Positions 22,355 through 33,125 of a stretch of DNA of 64,000 nucleotides are shown here, piece by piece. How positions within the stretch are numbered: position 1 is the first letter of the stretch; every line of letters starts with the position of its first letter. Position numbers and translations under genes: made by a program. The notes beneath the pieces are model-generated. The model made no database searches. It saw only the letters and a list, made by a program, of their open reading frames with translations, and was not told the DNA's origin. The stretch comes from Herpomyces periplanetae (lineage: Eukaryota; Ascomycota; Laboulbeniomycetes; Herpomycetales; Herpomycetaceae): positions 1 to 64,000 of the forward strand of contig WMKJ01000039.1 of the NCBI GenBank assembly GCA_009733715.1, given 5' to 3'.

Positions 22355-25300
22355 ATGCTCTTCGCTTTTTCCACCTTTACCCTACCTTTTCTCGTGCTCC
22401 CCTTTTCAACCATTGCTTCTGTGGCCTCAATTTCATCTGCTGCTGCTGTTGCTGCTGCTGCTGTCACTTCTTCCCCTATCTCTCCCTTTCGTCTAGATTC
22501 CTTCGTACTTACACCTACCAATCACCCGACCCTCGCCTCTCCCCCCCTATCTCTTCGTTCATCTTCCCCCAATTCCTTTTCGCTTTCGTATGCTTACTCT
22601 GCTTCACGCTCGTTTTCTCATGCATCCCATCCTCCCTTTCCAAAAGCTGCTTCTCTCTCAAAACCCGCCCTTTTCCCTACAACTTCATCACTTCCAGTTT
22701 TTTCCCTTAGTCTTCCTTCTTCTCTCTCTCGACTTAATCCAGTCTCCTCCCGTGCTTCCCCTCCCGTCAGTTTAACCCCATCTGCTACTCCAACCTTGAA
22801 ATCTTTTTCCCTTTTACTTTCTCCATCTCCCCGAGCCACTTCTCCTCCTCCCTCCGTTTCTCCCCCCTTGTTTTCCTTTTCAACGTCAATTTTTCCCTTG
22901 TTCACGGTTTCGTCTTCCTTACCAGTTTTCACTCTCGAACCCGACCCTACACCTCCCCTGACTCCTACAAATCGACTGGCTTCATTGCCTACTACTTCCT
23001 CGGCTTCTGTTGCTACATCGGCTATTTCTCTAAAATCTAGCCTGTCCCCGTCGTCTTCCCATTGGCATTCAACTCGGGTTTTACCTTCCCCTAATGCTTC
23101 TCCCTTGACCAAGGGTTTATCTTCAATCCAACCTCTACCTCCAACTAAAGGTCTATCTTCAATCCAACCTTTACCTCCAACTAAAGGTCTATCTTCAATC
23201 CAACCTTTACCTCCAACTAAAGGTCTATCTTCAATCCAACCTTTACCTTCAACCCAAGGTCCCCCTTCAATTCAGCCTTTACCTTCAACTCAAGGTCCCC
23301 CTTCAATTCAGCCTTTACCTTCAACTCAAGGTCCTCCTTCGATCCAGTCTTTACCTTCAACTAAAGGTCCTCCTTCGATCCAGCCTTTACCTTCAACTCA
23401 AGGTCCTCCTTCGATCCAGTCTTTACCTTCAACTCAAGGTCCTCCTTCGATCCAGTCTTTACCTTCAACTCAAGGTCCTTCAGTTCAGCCTTTACCTTCT
23501 ACTCAAGGTCCTCCTTCAATCCAGTCTTTACCTTCCACCCAAGGTCCTTCTTCAATTCAGCCTTTACCTTCTACTCAAGTTCTTTCCTCAACTCGTGTGC
23601 TGTCCTCGGTTTTGCTACCCTCGTCTGCAGTTGTATTGTCCTCACAATTATCTTCAATTTTTGCTTCGTCAACTTTGGTTTTGCCTTCATCTCGAGCTCT
23701 GCCGCTGTCTGCAACTCCTACACCGGCTTTATCCCCCTTGCCTACTACTTCTTTCGTAGTATCTTCTTCTGCTGTACCCCTTACCAAAACCTCGTCCTTT
23801 CTGCTACCATCTTCTCTACCATCCTTATCATTTTCGGTATCACCATTTTCAACCCTGTCAATAGCGTCTGCAGTGCCCGTCTCTCAATCTCCTTCCGTAT
23901 CTGCGTCGCCGGCATCAATTATTTTATCATCTTCGTCACCCTCACCACCTCCACCCGTGCCTTCGTCGGTTCGTGCTGTTCTGACATCCGCTTTAACTTC
24001 AGTAGCCTCAATCATTCTGTCAACTCCTCCCAACGGTCCCGTAATTTCTCCTCCTGGTCCAACTAAAATTTCTGCTTCCGAAGCCGTTATTGTCACCTCA
24101 GGTTCCTATCAAATTTCTTCATCGCCTCCCATGGCTTCACCTAATCTACCTCCATCGAGCACTCCAATTGTGCCTGTAGTTTTGGAAACAAATCCATCTA
24201 TTCGCTCTTTGACTACTTTCATTGCTACAACGGCTTTGTCCTTCTCTGCCCCGGTTTACTCTTCTCCACGAAATATTCCCGCTTCGTTTGCCGCACCTAT
24301 TATTCCATCCGTGTCTCCGGTTGTTTCAAGTCAAATTAATGCTCCACCTACCATGACATTTTTCCAACCTCGACCTTTGTCTTCTCAATTTGTCCCACCA
24401 ATTCAATTCCCATCCTCTGATTCTCCCGTCGTCACGTCCGTACACTCTTTGTCTGATTCCCCATCTTCATCTTCCTCTCCTATTATTACCATTGTAACAT
24501 TTCCTTCACTCTCAAGTTCCTCCAGTATGATGTCTCTTCCGTCTAGCCCTCCACTTTCTAGTTCCCGTTCTTACGATTTACTTTCTTCGTACCTTGCCAC
24601 GGCCAGTGTGACAACTTACTCCCCTCCTTTGGCTTCTTCCTTTTCAATGGCTCCTTCGGCTCCTCTACTCCTTGCACCTTCAGTAACACCCTCACCATTC
24701 GTACCACCCATACTCCAATCCTCTGATCCTGTTGCTGTTCAAGTTGACGTACCTCCCTCGGCGTCTTCGCCCAATTCTAGTCCGATGGTTATTTCACCTT
24801 CATTTATTACGCTAACGGCTACTTCATTTCCCGTACAAACATCATACTCGACTAGCACGTTTACACGTTACAGTACTCAACATACTTCGGTTGTACTTCG
24901 TTTACCCATGTCCACATCAGCTAGTGGGAATGCTTCTAAAACTACTAGTGGCGGTCTACCTAGTTCATCAAATTTCTTGGGTAAAGAGCTCTCTGGTGCC
25001 TCACTCTCCTTAAATTCAGGCACACATGCTATCAAAGCCGCTGTATCTGCTGTTAGTACTAGCGCCGCATCTGCTGATTCGTCAAATCTTCCATCCTCTT
25101 TGCTCACTAGCAATTCTTCATCCATAATGGTGAATTCGAGTATGCCCGTTCCCAATCTTTCTCTTAACAACAAGACCACTTCGTATAATAATTCTGGCGA
25201 TTATCCCACTCAATCTACTTCACGAAACCTTTCTTATACGGGTTACGACTCGTCTACATCGGACACACGTCCCCCAACTTCCCTTGCAAGTGGATATCAA

Positions 25301-25378
25301 CTAGCTTCATCAGCTTACTTGTATTCTATACTCGCCGTTACTTTTGCCCTGCTCTCCTCATTTGCGCTTCCCTTGTAA
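22355..25378 (+). CDS. Ser/Pro/Thr-rich, probably GPI-anchored cell-wall protein with 12-residue repeats
   Basis: This is a single open frame of 1007 residues from the ATG at 22355. The N terminus (MLFAFSTFTLPFLVLPFSTI, then an Ala-rich stretch) is a signal peptide. Ser, Pro, Thr, Val and Leu dominate the rest; there is almost no Cys, Trp or charged sequence, as in heavily O-mannosylated stalk proteins. Residues about 252-406 hold thirteen tandem 12-residue units (TQGPPSIQSLPS type). The C terminus ends with a small-residue region and a hydrophobic tail (YLYSILAVTFALLSSFALPL), a standard GPI-anchoring signal. The likely role is cell-wall mannoprotein or adhesin-like stalk; no ligand-binding domain is visible. 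The + strand is extremely pyrimidine-rich throughout, in line with the flanks, so part of the amino-acid bias follows base composition. The frame is open for nine codons upstream but lacks an ATG there. Confidence 0.75.
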   Translation: MLFAFSTFTLPFLVLPFSTIASVASISSAAAVAAAAVTSSPISPFRLDSFVLTPTNHPTLASPPLSLRSSSPNSFSLSYAYSASRSFSHASHPPFPKAASLSKPALFPTTSSLPVFSLSLPSSLSRLNPVSSRASPPVSLTPSATPTLKSFSLLLSPSPRATSPPPSVSPPLFSFSTSIFPLFTVSSSLPVFTLEPDPTPPLTPTNRLASLPTTSSASVATSAISLKSSLSPSSSHWHSTRVLPSPNASPLTKGLSSIQPLPPTKGLSSIQPLPPTKGLSSIQPLPPTKGLSSIQPLPSTQGPPSIQPLPSTQGPPSIQPLPSTQGPPSIQSLPSTKGPPSIQPLPSTQGPPSIQSLPSTQGPPSIQSLPSTQGPSVQPLPSTQGPPSIQSLPSTQGPSSIQPLPSTQVLSSTRVLSSVLLPSSAVVLSSQLSSIFASSTLVLPSSRALPLSATPTPALSPLPTTSFVVSSSAVPLTKTSSFLLPSSLPSLSFSVSPFSTLSIASAVPVSQSPSVSASPASIILSSSSPSPPPPVPSSVRAVLTSALTSVASIILSTPPNGPVISPPGPTKISASEAVIVTSGSYQISSSPPMASPNLPPSSTPIVPVVLETNPSIRSLTTFIATTALSFSAPVYSSPRNIPASFAAPIIPSVSPVVSSQINAPPTMTFFQPRPLSSQFVPPIQFPSSDSPVVTSVHSLSDSPSSSSSPIITIVTFPSLSSSSSMMSLPSSPPLSSSRSYDLLSSYLATASVTTYSPPLASSFSMAPSAPLLLAPSVTPSPFVPPILQSSDPVAVQVDVPPSASSPNSSPMVISPSFITLTATSFPVQTSYSTSTFTRYSTQHTSVVLRLPMSTSASGNASKTTSGGLPSSSNFLGKELSGASLSLNSGTHAIKAAVSAVSTSAASADSSNLPSSLLTSNSSSIMVNSSMPVPNLSLNNKTTSYNNSGDYPTQSTSRNLSYTGYDSSTSDTRPPTSLASGYQLASSAYLYSILAVTFALLSSFALPL
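22436..22470 (+). repeat. GCT/CTG trinucleotide run coding poly-Ala
   Basis: Near-perfect GCT repeats (GCTGCTGCTGTTGCTGCTGCTGCTGT) encode Ala/Val residues just after the signal peptide of the wall protein. Such runs are prone to length change. Confidence 0.7.
23108..23572 (+). repeat. Tandem 36-bp minisatellite coding 12-residue units
   Basis: Thirteen in-frame units of 36 bases (one of 33) encode TKGLSSIQPLPP or TQGPPSIQSLPS. They fall into two groups: four upstream units with TKGLSSIQPLPP/S, almost identical at the DNA level, then nine TQGPP/TKGPP units with patchy mixing of QP and QS variants. A degenerate unit (TQVLSSTRVLSS) follows. The order suggests at least two rounds of local amplification. 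All changes keep the frame, so the array is under coding constraint. Confidence 0.95.
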
Positions 25379-26000
25379 GCTAATCCGCTGCAATGATTCT
25401 ACGCTAGTTTTGTTATGTTTCTATTACGTTACATTTGGTTTAATCCTACCACTTTATACGTTGTACCGTGCATGTGCGCGCTTATTCTGATTTTACTAAT
25501 TTTTGATTCAATTCTTCGTACTTTATGTTCGTGTCTACGCTTATACTTGATCGTTTTTGTGCGTATCCCGCACGTTTTTTCCTTCATTCATGTCAACTGT
25601 AGCTAGTTATTTCTTTATAATGAAATCTTTGTTAATCTTAACGTTGAATAGTAAGTGGTTAAGTGAATACCATATACACTTTTTGTTTCTGAATGTTTAC
25701 CGTAGCATTACCTTTCCCCTTGCCCATTTATTTGATACGTATTTCCTAGGTGTCAAGTATTTGCATGATTTTGCATCTCGGTCATTCATAACAGCTATCT
25801 TTATCAAAAGGTCTTTTTTTCCTTTTGGTCTCACTAGGATATTAAAATTTTACAAAGTTCATCCCCAATCTGATAAATTCTTGCCGCTTCCCGCATTAGT
25901 TGGTTGGTCTGACTACCCCTAATTCTGTTGATTTCATGGTTAACATGAACTACTATTTTGCTAGCGTTGATTCATTCTTCTGTTATGCTCTTGAACGTAA
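25379..26000. other. 3' flank of the wall-protein gene, pyrimidine-rich to AT-rich transition
   Basis: The + strand stays T/C-rich and drifts to AT-rich sequence. A 121-codon frame at 25557-25922 reads as hydrophobic residues without an organised signal and is not accepted as a gene. This is the edge of the gene-bearing compartment. Confidence 0.5.
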
Positions 26001-29000
26001 TGATGGACATGGTTTATATTGTTAGCTTGTTCCATCGATACATTCCCATTTCTTCCCACACGGTTAAATATGCCTGTCAAATCCATTATTTTATTAAATC
26101 TAACTTGCACATTTAACCATTTCGTTAAAGTCGTTTTTTATTTGTAACCTTTCCATTCTTTAATATTTTCCTTAAATTTCATAACTATTTTGCGCTTTTC
26201 AACCTGTCCAGTTTAGTTGTAAACTCGAGTAACTGTGTCACAAACGATTAAACGATTGTCTACTCTCGTATTCGAGGTGAACTTAGTTACCTTAACTCTT
26301 ATTATTCATGTGTACTGCCTCATTTTTACTATGTTCGGCCGTTTTATTTAGCCTAACGTGATAATTTAACTAGGCTCAATCTGCATTCAAGAGTTTCAAA
26401 CCTCATCATGACAATTATCAAAATTATCCCTAAGAGTTTATGAACCTTCACAACTGTATTAAAACCAAATGCGTTGAATTATCACTGTATAACTTCAAAC
26501 ACTATACAATTTGCTCATGCGACACTTTGCTTACCTTTGGTTATTTGGTCTACACTGTAAAATTTCTTTCATCTTCCTTTGGCTAAGATTTCAGAAACTC
26601 CACCACTTGTATTCGATTATCCTAGGAATGTCGGAATCTTTTTGCATTCGGAGTTAATTTGAATATATACCATAGTTAAAGTGACGCTTAAAGGCCTACG
26701 TAGTGGTCGGTAATTTATGATTCAATGTATACATGATTTAAAACACCACTGCCTTGGAAGTTGTATAAAAATCTACCCATTTTCGTTCGTGATGGTGGCA
26801 AACATTTCCCAAGAATTCATCAATATATTATGTTAAATCAATGAACCTTTCAAATATATCCATCTGTTTCATCCAAACTAATCGTCTACCACAAGTTTAA
26901 ATCATTTAATTTCATTGATAATGCATACTTGCCAAAATATTTTGGCACTACTTACAGCATGATGCATTACGATAGAAGTAAAATTTTCCTTTCATTAAAA
27001 ACAAATTCTGGTATAATTTATAGCTGTCCATCATTTACACACTAGTGAAGATTAATTAAAGCGGTTTCCGCAAATGTTTAAATACAATGTTTAAGTAGCA
27101 GGCCACCCCTGCGTGAACTAGTACATACTGTAGCTAATGTAAATTTTTCAATTCAAGTATCATGCGAAATGAGAAAATTTGCAATATTAGGGATGAGTGT
27201 CCCAAAATTTGGGTTACTTGAACTTCTAATTAAATTATAATCTGTTTTGATATTTATTATGAAATACAGATTAAGCAATGACATCAAAATTTAAAAAAGG
27301 TATCTTTATATTTCGGAAATATACAACACTATCTTGTTGGTCTCGATAAAGATGAGTTTGGCTAACATGAAATTAATGGGTATGTCATTTAGTGAATCTA
27401 AGTAGGATTGCATGAGAATTGACTTTATAATAACATTTTAAAATATTACTTACAAACCAATGCCGGAAAATCACTATACATACAAGGTATGATGTTGAAT
27501 CCAAGATGAAGATGAATTGGATTCTTCGTTGTTTTACTCATTCTTAATTCATCAAAGCCCAATTATGGATTTTACCGCCTGCAAATGAAATTAAGCAATA
27601 AAATAATGAAATTTTATAATCCCTCTTCCAACGTTAAAATGAAGACCTAACCAAATTGTTATTGAATATATAGCTATAGAATTCATGATGGACGTGGGTG
27701 CAAAATTAATTCATGTATAAAGTATGGAAAAGGTAATCCTTATACTTGTTTAATCTACAGATATGGACTCAATTCACTCATGTCAGGCCATTCCCGGATT
27801 ATTTTATAAATATCATGTCTAGAATATTTGCTTTTACAATTTTACTCCTTTAGAGACGATACTTAGTAACGGGAAAGCAATTTATAAAATTCACAAATCA
27901 ACGACTTTATAAAATCAATGTTGTAAAACCGATAACTCGAATTCAAGTGAGAGTAAATATAGTTATGCGTTAAATGTATGAAAGATCAAGAAATAATACA
28001 TGTAAAAGGATCATCCTGTAAGCATTAGCTTAAAATTGATCACGAGGCACAATAAACTGGCGATAAAAATTCAGAAGATTTAAATTAGTTATTCCAGAGT
28101 TATTTAGTTAATTAGACTTCATCTGGTCCAGTCCCCAAGTCTGTGAAACTCTAACAGACTAATCAACGCATTCACGAATTATTTTAGATTAATTTAAATA
28201 TATCTTCAACTTGACAGTGCATCCGCATCGCGACGCTGAACTGATGACTTCTCGTATGAAAAACAGCAGGGAGCATGTCGGGTCACATTTTATCATTCCT
28301 GTTAACATTTGGTAGATCAGATAGGTTTAATTGTTAATCCTGCGAAGGTATTACTAGAAACTAATATGAACGGGTGTGATAGGTATTCTAGATTGTTTAT
28401 ACAATAATGATTTTGTGTGATATACATCTAGACAAACCTATAGAACTAAATTGCCTTGTAAATCATCGATTCATGATTTCAAGTATTTGACTTTAAAAAT
28501 TTAAAAAATATCAAGGCAATTGAACAATTCGATATTTCAAACTATATATCAAGACAAAACAATAGTTTCAATTGACAGATAGCAATGATATATTAGCAGC
28601 TATGTCATGAAAATTTTCTAGCAAACAACTCAAGATACAGATGTGGAATATGGCGTACTTGAAGTATTATGTTTACTGAAAACTAGAACATCAAGGAAAG
28701 GGAAATTTAATCTTTGAAATATTCACTTAACCGTGTGGAAGGCACAATACAAAAGATCGTAGGATTTGAAAAATTTTTGTTAATATTTCCTAATACTTCA
28801 AACCTATAATAATCAATTTTTTTCAGTATACATAGTATCAATTCAGGTCAATACTTATTATTTGAAAGCTACGGTTAGCATTAATTATGTGAACAAATAT
28901 GAAGATGCAGTAAGGAAAAAGTAAACTTGAAAATAAGATTATTGATGTACTGTGAATGTGAGTTGAAGAAAGAAAATCATAAATAGAATGTCATTCTATA

Positions 29001-32000
29001 TGAAGTTTTGGGTGTAATAAACAGAGCCATAAGTTACACCTACATCACAAGGTGATGCTAATGTTGATGAGCAAGATTGTCATGGTGGATTGCTTGATTG
29101 TAAGTCAAGGTGCATATACGAAAATTACGATAATTGAACGAAGTCGTGATAGCAATGTCAACTGCTAGGGCGAAGGTTTCGCATTCCAAAGGTAAACGAT
29201 TCTTCAAGCACAGTTTGGTGGAATAATCGTTTTACTTTTGACGACATTATTCCTCAAGGAATCTTGAAAATACATTCAGCAGTCAAGAATAGTGAAATCG
29301 CAGGCCCCAAGTAAGGCTAAGTCGTGACGATACTATTGGTAATTACGTAGATTGAATTGGCAAACCTGGTCATTGTGAAGATAACTTTGAACAGTGTTTT
29401 GCGCATGTCTGTGAAAATCATGTTGATAGACATTTTAAAACTATCCTGAAAAAGTAAACTATTTAGCTAAATATTTCTGACTGAATAGATATTGGTCTAT
29501 TTCCTGCAATTTTTATGCATCAAGGCTTTCAGCAAAGCCGGGTATAGTTATATTCACATGTAGCATTTTTCCAATTTTCATCAATTTATAGCCTAGAATA
29601 CAAAATTCGGGTTAATCTTATCTGACATCATTAGTAGATTTGTTCTTGTATTAATTCTAGATGTTGGCTGTATGGAGATGTTTTGCCTTGACTTAGTGAA
29701 AATAGATATCACCGAGTGGCTATAAAAACGCAGAAAATTCTGCATATTACCTCCAATGTTGGCAGTGATGAAAAATTCCCAATGAATTGTCAGTTCTAAA
29801 GGCTACTTTTATCATCTAAATGAACTAGGTTTTAAAAAAAATGATGATTATTATCAGCTTTAACGCTAAAACTACATATCCTGATATATGCTAGAACGGA
29901 ATAAAATATCCACAAATCTTAACTGATGTGAAAATGTCAATAATACCATTGGAGAGCTTGTAACCGTATAATACGGAAAACTGGAATAAGTCTTTTCAAT
30001 GTTAACAGTACACTGAATCCCAAGATAATATTATCATCTATTGGAAGGATACTTGGGCTAAATCACTTTTCGGATTCATATGCACGGCTTATTGTGTTAG
30101 ATTGTCTTTGTACAGATTTTAGTGTGATTGAATGGAGAATATTCCTTGATTTATGCGAAATAGCCGCCAAAAATTGGCATCTCGTTAAGGGTCTATCACA
30201 CGAAATTCAGTTGGGGGCTCAAAATTACTCCCCTTCGGAGCAAAATTTTTTATGGTCTCACGTAGTATCATCCCATGTTATAAGAAAAAAAATTGGTCAT
30301 TTGTTAACTACGTTTTATCCCAAATGGGGGAACTTTTAATGCATCACCAGTGCTTAGAATTACAATGTTTTATCAAGATTTATCACCTTTCAATGTTGAA
30401 CTGACTTCATTAATACATCATGGAATAATTCAAGAGATGTGTATAACTGTACCTATTCATCCTAGTTAAAATCTTTGGAAATTTTATAGTAGGATTATAA
30501 AATATGGAATAAACATAGTCTACCTAATTTAGCTTTAAAAAAGTCATATTACTTAAAGTTCAGAAAGTAATTGATCAGAGGATTCGTTGCACTCTGATAA
30601 AAGCATTTCACCAAATCTATTCATTTGCGTTTGCAGGATGAATATCGACAAATCCGGCGACCAAGGGCTACTATCTTGGGAAAAAATCGACCCACTTCCG
30701 GTTGGCCAGATGTATGGCATTACATACATGTTTTTGCAAAACTTAATAAATTGGTGTAATTGAGTTAACATAGTGGACATTTAAATAACTATTTGTGATA
30801 TCTATTGACATAATGTTGTTCATCTACCAATAATTGCAGCAAAATTTGTCTGGGCAAACCTCGACAAAAGTGTCAGTATATACACACGATGTTTAAGGAA
30901 TTCAAAAATCATGATATTCGCAAGCTAAAAAGCAAGATTTTCAGTTTATAGAATTTTTAAATTATTATAACATATTTCATGATGTAGATTATTCGCATTC
31001 GAAAAGTGTTATTTCCTGTAGAATATCCAGACTCAGTGGTACTGACATGAATTCGCAACATATATTTGCAGGTTTTATGGCAGTAGTGGAAAATTTTATT
31101 TGATCTGGCTCACAAAAGGGCATATTCTACGTGTTCGGTTAATAGCACTTTCAAGATTCTCGTTAAGCTGACAGGAAAAATCAACTATTATTACTAGTGT
31201 TAAAGTCAGTTGCCACCGTCAGATTAACGGACATTTTATATCTACCCATCCATCAGGTCATGACTACAGCAATTACAAAACCATAAAGTTATAGTTAACA
31301 TACACAACTTTTATGAACGGGGTAAGACTGAATTGGCTTTGATTAAACAATACTTTCATGATATTGAATCATGTTCTTGAGAAGTCTATAGGTAATTTGA
31401 TATAAAATATGTCTCTCGTCTAAAATTTTTGTTAAGCCATTTGGAACATTAAACTTACGCCTGACGATGAATTAGATTTATATATTGATGATATAGCTAT
31501 TCAAGTGAGAGCCTACCATGTAAACGATTCGATGTTATAAAATCAATGTGATTCTTTGACAATTGTGTAGATATAATAACTTTAATCGAAACACAATTTT
31601 TTGAATTTATTTTACTAGATTGCGGAAATTAAGATGATTAGCGATGATTGTCACAAAACAGACATATGGGTTTTGAAATGTATGAAGCAAATTCGAATTC
31701 ACGAGAACTACCAAATTAATTGCTTGTCGAAAGACGTATCCCAAGAAATAAGGTATATACCCTATTTTGTGCTCACTCTGCCTATGGAACCGTTTTTGAA
31801 TTGTACAATATACATTTTAGCATACAAAGGTAGATGAAACTAACTATATCGAAATTCCCCTAATTGTATTATATATAATCAATTTTTTGCAAGGAAAAAT
31901 AACATTCCAAGTTATCGAAACTATTATACTTTAAAACAAATATATTAATTAATAAATATGTCCGGGAGTCTTATTTATATTTTTATATATTGGGTATGCT

Positions 32001-32905
32001 TGAGTAATTGCATGCAAAAGAGCATTAATTTCGGTATCGTGAATAGTTGAAGATGAATGCGTTGATTGATAAGATTTCGTAAATCACCAAGTCAAAATGA
32101 AAAACATTCAATTATAAAGAAATTCTTGTTGTTTGGCATACAATATGATGGATGCGGCTGAAACCTTTTATTGAATATTAGATTAGTACAATTAAAATTG
32201 GAGATGCGAATCCAATTTCAAGTCTAAACAAACGATGCCAAATGGTCACCCAGTGCATCGCAAGCCAATTCTTCAGAAGCTAAAATATTGAGTTAAGTTA
32301 CATTTGTTTTATGAATTGGCCTAATTTACTTAGATTTGCGTATCGTATGATATTTGTACATTGTGAGAGAAATTGAATTTTAGTCAAAAATAATAAACCA
32401 AGAATACGTTGAGCTGTATAGTACCAAGGAAGAAAACACAATTCATTCTAAGAAGAATATTGAAGAGAATACTCTATGATATTAAAAAAGGGTTACAGAT
32501 GGGGCTATACTTGGCCTTCACATATTGGAGAAAGATATTGATCTTTGAAATAATGAATAAAAATGAAAAGAACTGATTTTTGAGGAGCAAAAGAATTAGG
32601 TTAAGAATCAAATAATAATAAGCGATTTTAGCGTTAGTCAACGGGAATCTATTGCCGGAAATGTTCAAAAATCGTAGTCAAACTAAAGTACATTTAGATA
32701 CCAGAAACTATATTTATAGCATTTAAAAGAACAGAAAGAAGCAATTTTCAGAATAATCGCTTCAGTCGAGTATTTCAAGACATTTTACGCCAAAGACAAA
32801 GAGAAACGAACAAGGTAAAGTTAGCGAAACAAAAATTTCGAATGAAAACAGCGCAAGAAAAGGCTGTACCAGAACTCCCATTGGAAGTTAAGACGAAGTT
32901 ATGGC

Positions 32906-33010
32906 CCAAATAGGAAATTAAAAGAAAGACTAGACGGAAAGGTGTCCAAATTAGGAAACTCTGGGGAAGACTAGGCGGAAAACCCTTCCGAAATGGGAAA
33001 TTGGCCCGAT
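32906..33010 (+). repeat. Short imperfect tandem duplication in AT-rich DNA
   Basis: Two or three imperfect copies of a roughly 40-45 base unit with the core GAAGACTAGGCGGAAA, a C-rich step, and then AAATTAGGAAA or AAATGGGAAATT. It is the most GC-rich spot of the region and lies next to a CATCACGTGGG segment. Origin unknown. Confidence 0.4.
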
Positions 33011-33125
33011 GCCGCAGAACTACGACATCACGTGGGTTCTCAATGGTCCGAGGCGGGAAAAATCGACGACGAAAATGTTGTTTGAAAGAATTTTCGAAGT
33101 CGGACGTTTGGAGAGATGTGCAATA
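32985..33125 (+). repeat. Possible degenerate dispersed repeat, copy 1
   Basis: By eye this patch resembles 53325-53460 in the same orientation. Both show a GGAAATT..GC..GA opening, then GGGAAAxATCGAxGAxGAA, then TGAAAxAATTxTCGAA, and a following GTTTG. The match is imperfect and was judged without alignment software. Confidence 0.3.

Noticed and set aside
22270-25179. Long antisense open frames within the wall-protein gene (for example 22618-23112)
   Set aside because: Mirror of the pyrimidine-rich coding strand; they read as Glu/Gly/Lys-rich low complexity and follow the sense frame's repeats.
30094-30780. 81-codon + frame and nearby 75-codon - frame resembling coding sequence
   Set aside because: Looked like possible remnants of a mobile element but no diagnostic motif could be named, so no family is claimed.
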